A stretch of DNA of 64,000 nt from NCBI RefSeq assembly GCF_014524545.1, contig NZ_CP053557.1, forward strand, positions 2,877,501-2,941,500, in the 5' to 3' direction. The notes under the pieces are model-generated. The model was not told the origin of the DNA. It was given only the letters and a program-made list of their open reading frames with translations, and searched no databases. A program made the translations under genes and the position numbers. This document shows positions 56,819 to 64,000 of this stretch, piece by piece (the stretch's first letter is position 1; each line of letters starts with the position of its first letter). This DNA comes from Exiguobacterium sp. Helios. Its GTDB lineage: Bacteria > Bacillota > Bacilli > Exiguobacteriales > Exiguobacteriaceae.

Positions 56819-58189
56819 TCAGTCCTGACTTACAAAAGTCAGCACAATCGTTGTTCCCGTATCCGGAATCGACTCGATTTGAATCTGTCCATCCAATTGA
56901 TCCATCGTTTCCTTGACGATCGCCAGTCCGAGACCGGTTCCACTCGTCCCGCGTGACGCATCACCTTGATAAAATCGTTCGAAGGCATGAGCGATTACTT
57001 GCTCCGTCATGCCCGGTCCTTGATCTTTGATCTGAACGATGACGGAATCCGCTTGTGTGTCGACTTGAATCGTAATCAAGTCGCCTTCCGCCGAGACATG
57101 TAAGGCATTTCGAATCAGATTTTGAAAAATCTGTTCCAGCGCCAATTCATCTGCACGAATCACCGGATCATCCGATGCATCGAGTGCGACGGCCACTCCA
57201 CGTTCGTCCAACTGATAACGAAGTGTCTCCAGTGTCGCCTGAATCGACTGGATGAGCTGAATCGGCTGGCGTCTCAGCGGACGCCCCTCGTCAAGCCGGG
57301 CCAAGGTCAGTAATTGACGGGTCAATTCGGCCATTCGTGTCGCTTCCTGTCCGATTGTCCTTAATTTCAACCGGTCTTCGGGTCGCGCAGACCGGTCGAG
57401 TTGTCCGGCGTATCCTCTGATTGTCGTCAGTGGTGATTGGAATTCATGTGAGACATTGGCGACGAATGCTTTTCGTTCGGCGTCCGACTTGGCAACGGCC
57501 TGCGCCATCTCGTCGAACCGTCGCGATAATTCCCCGATTTCATCTTGCCCGGTCGTCGCGACCGAAATCGAGTAATCCCCCTTCGTCATCCGTTCCGTCG
57601 CCGTCGTTAATCGTTTGATCGGACGCACCAGGTAACGGATCGAAAAGACGAGCAGCAGGAAGCTGAGCAGGATGAGTAACGCCAGGAACGCACCGACGAA
57701 CAGATGCAGCTCACGAATCTGCCGGCTTAAGTCCGGACGAATGAACACGGCATCCGTCCCCGTATCCGTTTCTAAGGACGTTCCGTACGTATTGATGACT
57801 TCATTATCAAACAATCCAAGCAGGAACAAATGGAACGGGTAGTCCCGCATCCCTTGATAGACCTGTCCTTCTTGCACTGATTGAATGACAGCAGGTGCGA
57901 TTGTCTCATTACGGAACGGATTCCCGTACCGCTTGACCTGTCCGGATTCCGACACGACATAAAGTTGAAAGCCGGTCGCACTGAGCATCTCGTAAAACGA
58001 ATCGACACGCCGGTCCCCGTGTCGTTCGTAATAAGCGAACGATGTCTCGACCGCCTCTTCTACCTTCTGACTGTAAGAAGCTTGCCACACGGTGTAATAC
58101 AAGACATTACTGATCAATAAGGCAATCAATGCGGAGACGAGCAGAACCAGACAGACGAGCCCGACAATTTTCACATACAACGATTTCAT
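56819..58189 (-). CDS. Two-component sensor histidine kinase
   Basis: The 456-aa membrane kinase has TM1 (~8-32), an extracytoplasmic sensor (~33-160), TM2 (~163-188), HAMP, the phospho-acceptor H-box VANVSHEFQSPLTTIRG, and the N, G1 and G2 boxes QNLIRNALHVS, DQGPGM and GTSGTGLGLAIV. The start overlaps the response-regulator stop by 4 nt. The pair is followed by an ABC transporter, an arrangement typical of systems that sense and remove envelope-active compounds. Confidence 0.95.
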   Translation of the reverse strand: MKSLYVKIVGLVCLVLLVSALIALLISNVLYYTVWQASYSQKVEEAVETSFAYYERHGDRRVDSFYEMLSATGFQLYVVSESGQVKRYGNPFRNETIAPAVIQSVQEGQVYQGMRDYPFHLFLLGLFDNEVINTYGTSLETDTGTDAVFIRPDLSRQIRELHLFVGAFLALLILLSFLLLVFSIRYLVRPIKRLTTATERMTKGDYSISVATTGQDEIGELSRRFDEMAQAVAKSDAERKAFVANVSHEFQSPLTTIRGYAGQLDRSARPEDRLKLRTIGQEATRMAELTRQLLTLARLDEGRPLRRQPIQLIQSIQATLETLRYQLDERGVAVALDASDDPVIRADELALEQIFQNLIRNALHVSAEGDLITIQVDTQADSVIVQIKDQGPGMTEQVIAHAFERFYQGDASRGTSGTGLGLAIVKETMDQLDGQIQIESIPDTGTTIVLTFVSQD

Positions 58190-58857
58190 GCCGTCGCCTC
58201 CAACCGGTATCCGAGACCGCGGACAGTCTGGATTTTGATTGCGTCCGTCTCCTGCAGTCGTTTGCGCAGTCGCTTGATATGGACGTCAACCGTCCGGTCG
58301 TCCCCCATGAAGTCGAGTCCCCAGACGTGTTCGATCAATTCTTCCCGGCTGAAGACCCGTCCCGGAAAGTTGGCCAATTGGTGCAACAATTCGAACTCAC
58401 GGCGGGGAATCGTCAACCGGGTCGTTCCGATCGTCAGCTGCTGGCTCTGTTTATCAATCGTAACCTCACCAAATTGTATGATGGGGACAACGGCTTTTTG
58501 ATACCGCCGGGCAACGGCATGCAGACGGAAAACCAGTTCTTCCGGATCAAAGGGTTTCGTGATGTAATCATCCGCTCCCGATGAAAAACCGTCACGTTTA
58601 TCGGTCAGTTCTCCGAGAGCTGTCAGCATCAAAATCGGAATTTCATGACTTTCCCGCAACAAGGTACACAATTCAAAACCGGTTCGTCCCGGCACCATCA
58701 CGTCCAGCACGGCTGCTTCGAACAGTTGGTCGTCCATCCATCGGGCCGCTTCGTTCCCGTCCGCCGTCGCGACAATCTGATGGCCGTCCGCTTCAAGTGT
58801 CTCCCGGACAAGTCGCTGAATATGCAGATCATCTTCCACGACTAAAATCTTCATCAT
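58186..58857 (-). CDS. OmpR/PhoB-family response regulator
   Basis: The 223-aa protein has a receiver domain (acidic pocket VEDD, phospho-Asp in AVLDVMVPG, Lys in ITKPFDPEEL) and a C-terminal winged helix (SREELIEHVWGLDFMGDDRTVDVHIKRLRKRL in part). It starts with two adjacent ATG codons (58857 and 58854) behind GGAAGTGAAGG. It is the first gene of the RR-HK-permease-ATPase cluster. Confidence 0.95.
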   Translation of the reverse strand: MMKILVVEDDLHIQRLVRETLEADGHQIVATADGNEAARWMDDQLFEAAVLDVMVPGRTGFELCTLLRESHEIPILMLTALGELTDKRDGFSSGADDYITKPFDPEELVFRLHAVARRYQKAVVPIIQFGEVTIDKQSQQLTIGTTRLTIPRREFELLHQLANFPGRVFSREELIEHVWGLDFMGDDRTVDVHIKRLRKRLQETDAIKIQTVRGLGYRLEATA

Positions 58858-58889
58858 CCTTCACTTCCTTTCCGATTAGCTGAAGGTCA

Positions 58890-58941
58890 TCAAAAAAAAA
58901 CCACCCCGCACTTCTCATCAATCGAAAAGGTCGAGGTGGTG
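58890..58941 (-). terminator. Terminator after glyA
   Basis: The stem ACCACCCCG/CGAGGTGGT (one mismatch) with a 23-nt loop is followed by nine Ts on the minus strand. Confidence 0.8.
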
Positions 58942-58957
58942 ATTGTACGCTTAAAAC

Positions 58958-60217
58958 TTAACCGCGTTCCGGGTAAAGCGGGAAACGACCTGTCAATGCC
59001 AGAACTTGCTTGTGGGCACTTGTCAGTGTTTCTTGATCTTCCGGGTTTTTCAGAACGAGTTCAATCAGCTCTGCGATTTGTTTCATCTCGGCTTCTTTGA
59101 ATCCACGCGACGTCATCGCTGCCGTCCCGATTCGGATTCCGCTCGTAACGAACGGGCTCGCCGGATCAAACGGAATCGTGTTTTTGTTGACCGTGATGCC
59201 GGCTTCGTCCAAAGCATGCTCCGCAAGCTTGCCCGTGATGCCTAGCGGTTGGAGATCAACGAGAAGCAGGTGGTTGTCGGTACCGCCAGAGACGATCCGC
59301 AGTCCACGTGCCGTCAACTCTTCGCCGAGGACTTTCGCATTGGCCACGACTTGCTCGATGTACTCCTTGAAGTCAGGTGCTAATGCTTCCGCAAAGGCAA
59401 CGGCTTTCGCTGCGATGACGTGCATGAGCGGTCCGCCTTGGATTCCCGGGAAAATCGATTTATCGATGGCTTTGGCATGTTCTTCCTTACAAAGAATCAT
59501 CCCGCCGCGTGGTCCGCGAAGTGTCTTGTGCGTCGTCGTCGTGACGAAATGCGCATGTTCGACCGGATTCGGATGGAGACCTGCCGCGACGAGTCCCGCG
59601 ATGTGCGCCATGTCGACCATCAAGTAGGCACCGACACTGTCCGCGATTTCACGGAATCGTTTGAAGTCGATGACGCGCGGATAAGCCGATGCTCCCGCGA
59701 CGATCAGTTTTGGTTTGTGTTCTTCCGCAAGCTTCGCGACGACATCGTAATCGATCATCTCTGTTTCTGGATCGACGCCGTACTCAACGAAGTTGTATTG
59801 AACACCGGAGAAATTCACAGGACTACCGTGTGTCAGGTGACCACCATGGGAGAGGTTCATCCCGAGGACCGTGTCGCCCTGATCGAGAATCGTGAAGTAG
59901 ACCGCCATGTTGGCCTGTGCACCTGAGTGCGGCTGAACATTGACATGTTCTGCTCCAAAGATGGCCTTCGCACGATCACGTGCCAAGTTTTCCGCTAAAT
60001 CGACGAACTCACAACCGCCGTAATAACGACGACCCGGATAACCTTCTGCGTATTTGTTCGTCAGCACGCTGCCTTGAGCTTCCATGACCGCTTGTGAGAC
60101 AAAGTTTTCTGACGCAATCAACTCGATATTATCGCGTTGACGCCCTAATTCCTTGCGCATAGCCGAAAAGAGTTCCTCATCTTGCTGTTTCAGATACGTT
60201 AGTGGTGTTTGTTCCAT
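58958..60217 (-). CDS. glyA: Serine hydroxymethyltransferase
   Basis: This PLP enzyme interconverts serine and glycine with tetrahydrofolate. The 419-aa product from MEQTPLTYL shows [37 protein letters not shown] and the PLP-Lys motif [14 protein letters not shown]. The RBS is GGGGGAATTC; codons upstream to 60235 are not conserved. The position after ywlG matches Bacillus. Confidence 0.97.
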   Translation of the reverse strand: MEQTPLTYLKQQDEELFSAMRKELGRQRDNIELIASENFVSQAVMEAQGSVLTNKYAEGYPGRRYYGGCEFVDLAENLARDRAKAIFGAEHVNVQPHSGAQANMAVYFTILDQGDTVLGMNLSHGGHLTHGSPVNFSGVQYNFVEYGVDPETEMIDYDVVAKLAEEHKPKLIVAGASAYPRVIDFKRFREIADSVGAYLMVDMAHIAGLVAAGLHPNPVEHAHFVTTTTHKTLRGPRGGMILCKEEHAKAIDKSIFPGIQGGPLMHVIAAKAVAFAEALAPDFKEYIEQVVANAKVLGEELTARGLRIVSGGTDNHLLLVDLQPLGITGKLAEHALDEAGITVNKNTIPFDPASPFVTSGIRIGTAAMTSRGFKEAEMKQIAELIELVLKNPEDQETLTSAHKQVLALTGRFPLYPERG

Positions 60218-60292
60218 CTGAATTCCCCCATTCATTTCGATAGACCTATCTTAACACGAATAATCACTTGCGGGCACCCTCTAAAAATCCAT

Positions 60293-60322
60293 TAAAAAAG
60301 CAAGGGGAGTGCAACCCCTTGC
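60293..60322 (-). terminator. Terminator after the YwlG-family gene
   Basis: A perfect 8-bp stem GCAAGGGG/CCCCTTGC with a 7-nt loop and TTTTTTA on the minus strand. Confidence 0.88.
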
Positions 60323-60327
60323 GCAAA

Positions 60328-60867
60328 TCATTCGTATTTAGCACGCGCGCCACCAATTAGTTTTGGTCGCGTGACGGCAGCTGTCACATGTGCCTCACCG
60401 ATTTCGCGGTGCGGCAGACGGACCGGAATCGCCACTTGCTTCAAGTGCATCCCGATGAATGTGTCTCCGATATCAATCCCGGCATCGGCCTGGATCGCTT
60501 CGACGACGACCGGTGCCGAAAAACGTTGATAGGCGACACTCGCCATCGAACCGCCTGCTTCCGGAACCGGAACGACCGTCACCGCTTCCAGTCCGAGCCG
60601 TTCGACGATTTGCCGCTCCAGCGTCAAGGCACGATTGATATGTTCGCAACCTTGAAACGCCAGATCGACTTGATGCGAACGACGGAACGTATCAAAGACA
60701 TCGAACAACGCTTCTGCGACTTCGGGCGAACCCGCCTTACCGATTTGTTTGCCGATGACTTCGCTTGTCGAACACCCGATGACGAGTAGTTTCCCTTTTA
60801 ACGGGAATCGTTCATTCAGTTCCGTCAACGACGCTTCGAGATCTTGTTTGATTTGTTCCAGATCCAT
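60328..60867 (-). CDS. ywlG: YwlG/UPF0340 (TIGR01440) family protein
   Basis: The 179-aa cytoplasmic protein shows the family blocks LVIGCSTSEVIGKQIGKAGS, AFQGCEHINRALTLER, VPVPEAGGSMA and GDTFIGMHLKQVAVPVR-like IGMHLKQVAIPVR. Its role is uncertain. It starts directly after the rpiB stop with no spacer, and the rpiB-ywlG-glyA order is that of Bacillus. Confidence 0.92.
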   Translation of the reverse strand: MDLEQIKQDLEASLTELNERFPLKGKLLVIGCSTSEVIGKQIGKAGSPEVAEALFDVFDTFRRSHQVDLAFQGCEHINRALTLERQIVERLGLEAVTVVPVPEAGGSMASVAYQRFSAPVVVEAIQADAGIDIGDTFIGMHLKQVAIPVRLPHREIGEAHVTAAVTRPKLIGGARAKYE

Positions 60868-61308
60868 TTACTTCACCTCATAATCTGAGATTTTGCAGAC
60901 GCGGTTTTCGTGACGTCCGCCTTCGAACTCCGTCTCAAGCCAGATTTTCGCGATGTCACGCGCAAGACCCGGTCCGATGACACGTTCGCCCATCGTCAAG
61001 ATATTCGAGTTGTTATGCTGACGTGTCGCTTTGGCGCTGAACGTATCATGGACGAGTGCTGCCCGGATGCCTTTGACTTTGTTCGCAGCGATACCGATTC
61101 CGATACCTGTCCCGCAAATTAAAATCCCTCGGTCGAATTCACCGTTCGCGACCGCTTCCGCGACCGGAATCGCGACGTCCGGATAATCGATTGATTCAGA
61201 CGAATACGTTCCGAAGTCCGTATAATCAATTCCGAGCTCCTGTAAGAGTTCATTCAGTTCCGCTTTTAACTTAAAACCACCATGGTCTGCTCCGATTGCT
61301 ACTTTCAT
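60868..61308 (-). CDS. rpiB: Ribose-5-phosphate isomerase B
   Basis: The 146-aa enzyme isomerises ribose-5-P and ribulose-5-P. It carries IGADHGGFKLK at the N terminus and the active-site block GILICGTGIGIGIAANKVKGIRAA in part, with the catalytic Cys. HNNSNILTMGERVIGPGLA is also typical. It lies 6 nt after ywlE in the same operon. Confidence 0.95.
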   Translation of the reverse strand: MKVAIGADHGGFKLKAELNELLQELGIDYTDFGTYSSESIDYPDVAIPVAEAVANGEFDRGILICGTGIGIGIAANKVKGIRAALVHDTFSAKATRQHNNSNILTMGERVIGPGLARDIAKIWLETEFEGGRHENRVCKISDYEVK

Positions 61309-61314
61309 CGTTAA

Positions 61315-61830
61315 CTATTCCCCCGTTTGTTTAGGTTGTTTTTTCGGAAGCTTCCGGTTGTCCGGTGCTTTTCTTCCGTTTCCGTTCTGCGTCAATTTTA
61401 ACACAAGACGGTTGACGAGGGGTTCGAGTTCATTTCGGACCTGGCGGTAAACGTTCATCGATCCGCCGTACGGATCATTGATATCCCGTTCAAGGCCGGT
61501 CACGTACTCGTACAGCGTAAACGTCCGGTCTTTCAGTTCCGGGTACCGTTCGCCGACTTCCTGTTTATGGCTGCGTGTCATCGTCAAGATGATATCCGAC
61601 CAACGCCCGAGGACGTCGTCAAATACTTGCGTATAGTGTTCAAGTTCAATGCCGCGCTCACGTAAAACCTGCAATGCGTTTTCAGAAGCATCGAATCCTT
61701 GCATCGAACGCAGACCGGCGGAACGGACATCAAATTCTTGATCGGCCACTTTTGACCGTAATAATGCCATTGCCATCGGACTGCGGCATGTGTTTCCTGT
61801 ACAGATAAACAATACACGACGTGTGCTCAT
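61315..61830 (-). CDS. ywlE: Low-molecular-weight protein arginine phosphatase (YwlE)
   Basis: The N-terminal P-loop FICTGNTCRSPMA has Thr in the position that gives YwlE-type enzymes specificity for phosphoarginine rather than phosphotyrosine. The catalytic Asp lies in DINDPYGG near residue 120. The 171-aa protein has an extra basic, Pro/Lys-rich tail (~150-171) not needed for the fold. It counteracts McsB kinase; mcsB is not in the window. Confidence 0.92.
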   Translation of the reverse strand: MSTRRVLFICTGNTCRSPMAMALLRSKVADQEFDVRSAGLRSMQGFDASENALQVLRERGIELEHYTQVFDDVLGRWSDIILTMTRSHKQEVGERYPELKDRTFTLYEYVTGLERDINDPYGGSMNVYRQVRNELEPLVNRLVLKLTQNGNGRKAPDNRKLPKKQPKQTGE

Positions 61831-61847
61831 CTCAGTATCCTCCTTCT

Positions 61848-62846
61848 TTACGGGCGAATGATCCGACCACCTGCTGCCTTGTGGAGCCGATTTCGGACTG
61901 CCAGCCCAACCCCTTCTTCTGATAGATCCCGTACAAAAATCTGATCTACTGTCGTCTGATCAAATCGCCGTAAACAATCGTAAAGACGTTGCGCAGCTGT
62001 TTCCATCGTCGTTCCGAGGAAACAACGGACATCGGCTTCGATGTCTTCTCCGTCAAAGAGAATGACGCCTGTCTTTTGTCCGGTTTGGCGTGCTTCATCG
62101 ATGAGTTGCTGCAGGAATGAGAGGTCACCCGCTACAACGGATAACGTTGCTTCCGGTGCATAGTGCGTGTACTTCATGCCTGGTGCCTTCGGTGTCTGGT
62201 CTTTCATCGATAAGGCAGGATCAAGTGACACGTCCCCGATGATCGATTCGATCTGTTCCCGCGTCACACCACCCGGCCGTAAAATCACCGGTGGATTCAC
62301 GGTACAGTCGATGACCGTCGATTCGACACCGATTCCGGTCTCCCCGCCGTCGACGATTGCGGCGATGCGGCCCGAGAGGTCATGTGCGACATGCGCAGAT
62401 GACGTCGGTGAAGGTTTTCCGGAACGGTTGGCACTTGGTGCTGCCAGACCTAACCCAGTCGCTTCGATTAACTCAAGCGCCAGCGGATGGTCCGGCATCC
62501 GTAATCCGATCGTATCCAGTCCTGCGGTGACGAGTGAGGATGCACGTCCGTTTGATTCTAAAATGATCGTCAAGGCACCCGGCCAAAACGTATCCATCAA
62601 TTGAGTCGCGACATCCGGAATATGAGTGACGAACTGCTTTGCCTGTTCGATGGATGCGACATGGACAATCAACGGATTGTCGGAAGGTCGACCCTTCGCG
62701 GCGAAAATTCGCCGAACGGCCGTTTCGCTCGTCGCATCCCCTGCGAGACCATAGACCGTCTCCGTCGGAATCGCGACGACTTCACCTTCTTGTAATAGTC
62801 GTACCGCTTCATTTAATGTCTTCTGCTGAATCATTTCCGTCTTCAC
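61848..62846 (-). CDS. ywlC: Threonylcarbamoyl-AMP synthase (Sua5/YwlC)
   Basis: It makes threonylcarbamoyl-AMP for the t6A37 modification of ANN-decoding tRNAs. The N-terminal YrdC domain has EGEVVAIPTETVYGLAGDA, KGRPSDNPLIVHV and AAPSANRSGKPSPTSS; the C-terminal Sua5 domain (~210-332) follows APGMKYTHYAPEA. The chosen start is GTG 62846, which overlaps the prmC stop as GTGA and has AAAGGA upstream. The ATG at 62834 is also possible. Length ~332 aa, normal for Sua5. Confidence 0.94.
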   Translation of the reverse strand: MKTEMIQQKTLNEAVRLLQEGEVVAIPTETVYGLAGDATSETAVRRIFAAKGRPSDNPLIVHVASIEQAKQFVTHIPDVATQLMDTFWPGALTIILESNGRASSLVTAGLDTIGLRMPDHPLALELIEATGLGLAAPSANRSGKPSPTSSAHVAHDLSGRIAAIVDGGETGIGVESTVIDCTVNPPVILRPGGVTREQIESIIGDVSLDPALSMKDQTPKAPGMKYTHYAPEATLSVVAGDLSFLQQLIDEARQTGQKTGVILFDGEDIEADVRCFLGTTMETAAQRLYDCLRRFDQTTVDQIFVRDLSEEGVGLAVRNRLHKAAGGRIIRP

Positions 62847-63691
62847 TCTGGACAATCCTTTCGTTCCGCATACACGATACGGTCTTTACCGTTTATATCT
62901 TTTAAAATACCCGTTTCTACAGTTGGATAACGTTTTTTTAACATCATTTGCACTTCATCGCCCTGATTGTGTCCGATTTCGAACGCAATCAAACGAAAAT
63001 CATCGCGCAGGATCCGACTGCTGTCTTCAATCAGGCGGCGGTAGAACACGAGTCCGTCTTTCCCGCCAAACAACGCGAGGTGGGGCTCATGGTCAAACAC
63101 GACGTCACTGAGCAATTCATCTTCTTCAATATAAGGGGGATTCGAGACTAACACCCGGACTGACCGGTCAGCAAGCGGTGCCAGCAAATCCCCTTCCAAA
63201 AAGGTGACCTCTCCGCCAAGCATCTGTTGATTTTCTTTGGCAACCGCAATCGCCTCCGCCGAAATATCGACCGTCGTGACCGGTTGTTTCAGTTCAAGGG
63301 CAAGCGTCAGACAAATCGCTCCGCTGCCGGTTCCGATATCGACGATTTCACCGGGTTTGAATGTTTCTCCTTGCAGGCGTCCCGTCACGAATTCAATCAA
63401 TTCTTCCGTCTCCGGCCGCGGAATCAAAACAGCGGGTGACACGCGGAAGTCGCGTCCGTAAAACGGCTGGTATCCGATCAAATGCTGGACCGGGACACCA
63501 TTTAAATGGGCCAGTAAATATTCACTGAACAACAGGTCCTGTTCCGGCTCAAGTTCGTCCGACAAACGGATCAACAATCTGGTCCGGTCGACCTGTAAAA
63601 CGTGCATAAGTAACCATTCGGCACTCGAGGCCTCGCGTCCTGCCGTCAAGAGCATCGTTTGTGCCTGATTCAGACGTTTTGCGATTCGCAT
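62843..63691 (-). CDS. prmC: Release-factor glutamine N5-methyltransferase PrmC
   Basis: It methylates the Gln of the GGQ motif in release factors using SAM. The 282-aa product has an N-terminal helical domain and the SAM motif IVDIGTGSGAICLTLA, then the substrate motif LVSNPPYIEEDEL. The start overlaps the prfA stop (TGATG), and the end overlaps ywlC by 4 nt, so the operon prfA-prmC-ywlC is translationally coupled. Confidence 0.95.
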   Translation of the reverse strand: MRIAKRLNQAQTMLLTAGREASSAEWLLMHVLQVDRTRLLIRLSDELEPEQDLLFSEYLLAHLNGVPVQHLIGYQPFYGRDFRVSPAVLIPRPETEELIEFVTGRLQGETFKPGEIVDIGTGSGAICLTLALELKQPVTTVDISAEAIAVAKENQQMLGGEVTFLEGDLLAPLADRSVRVLVSNPPYIEEDELLSDVVFDHEPHLALFGGKDGLVFYRRLIEDSSRILRDDFRLIAFEIGHNQGDEVQMMLKKRYPTVETGILKDINGKDRIVYAERKDCPE

Positions 63692-64000
63692 CAGTTCGCC
63701 GCCTCCGATGCCCGGGCCTGATACTCCATGACGAGAGTATCGATGACTTCATCCATCTCACCTTGCAGAATCCGGTCAAGTTTTTGAATCGTCAAACCGA
63801 TCCGGTGATCAGTGACACGGTTTTGGGCAAAGTTATACGTCCGGATCCGCTCTGACCGGTCACCCGTTCCGACCGCTGATTTCCGCTTTTCATCGTACTC
63901 GGCCTGCTGCTCGCGTTGAATCTTATCGTAAACACGTGCCCGCAGCACCTTCATCGCTTTTTCTTTATTTTTAATTTGTGACTTTTCATCCTGACAGCTG
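63691..64000 (-). CDS. prfA: Peptide chain release factor 1, C-terminal part (cut by window)
   Basis: Only the C-terminal 102 codons are in the window. They read [16 protein letters not shown] then [14 protein letters not shown] and [22 protein letters not shown], characteristic of RF1. The GGQ motif lies beyond the right edge. Its stop overlaps the prmC start. Confidence 0.95.
   Translation of the reverse strand, partial: SCQDEKSQIKNKEKAMKVLRARVYDKIQREQQAEYDEKRKSAVGTGDRSERIRTYNFAQNRVTDHRIGLTIQKLDRILQGEMDEVIDTLVMEYQARASEAAN

Overview
The window comes from a low-to-mid GC Gram-positive bacterium of the order Bacillales, most likely Exiguobacterium. The evidence is the B. subtilis-like core gene order (prfA-prmC-ywlC-ywlE-rpiB-ywlG-glyA, upp-mnaA, the atp operon, ywzB-murA, mbl, flhO-flhP, fabZ), the absence of the sporulation genes that sit among these genes in Bacillus (spoIID, spoIIID), strong AGGAGG ribosome binding sites, and a starch-acting GtfC-type enzyme that I know from Exiguobacterium sibiricum. 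Genus assignment is inference. Almost all genes lie on the minus strand.

Region 1 (1-6.7 kb) is a surface polysaccharide locus: a truncated EpsC/CapD-like sugar-nucleotide dehydratase, galU, and a Wzz / tyrosine kinase / PHP-type tyrosine phosphatase trio, with an LCP ligase convergent to an unknown membrane protein. A textbook CcpA (cre) box lies upstream of galU. Region 2 (6.8-19 kb) is a secretome block: three tandem small secreted paralogues in an operon behind a secreted subtilase, a second subtilase, a GH70 GtfC-like 4,6-alpha-glucanotransferase, and an S-layer-like surface protein with a long leader. Region 3 (19-31 kb) is mixed: ugd, pirin, an HTH regulator with CA/GT-rich dyads in its promoter, an SdrD-B-like protein with an LPQAG sorting signal, a Csp-like copper-storage protein, the epuA-fabZ-lipoprotein operon, and a duplicated surface protein (MPNTG) next to a class F/D-type sortase that carries an FN3-like tail.

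Region 4 (31-43 kb) holds a large orphan histidine kinase, a GLYR-family dehydrogenase, flhO-flhP, a solo PAS protein, an MFS exporter, a secreted TIM-barrel-like protein, mbl, murA and ywzB. Region 5 (43-50.3 kb) is the complete F1Fo ATP synthase operon atpZ-I-B-E-F-H-A-G-D-C. Its c-subunit looks proton-type, and an RNA hairpin lies between atpE and atpF. Region 6 (50.8-64 kb) has a CxxCxxxCC/pentapeptide fusion, a structured intergenic repeat, mnaA, upp, a coiled-coil membrane protein, a two-component system coupled to an ABC transporter, and the glyA-to-prfA cluster. prfA runs off the right edge.

The sugar-nucleotide enzymes (GalU, Ugd, MnaA) feed polysaccharide assembly, the LCP protein attaches polymer to the wall, and the S-layer, sortase substrates, subtilases and GtfC act outside the cell. 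No rRNA, tRNA, CRISPR array, prophage or insertion sequence was seen.
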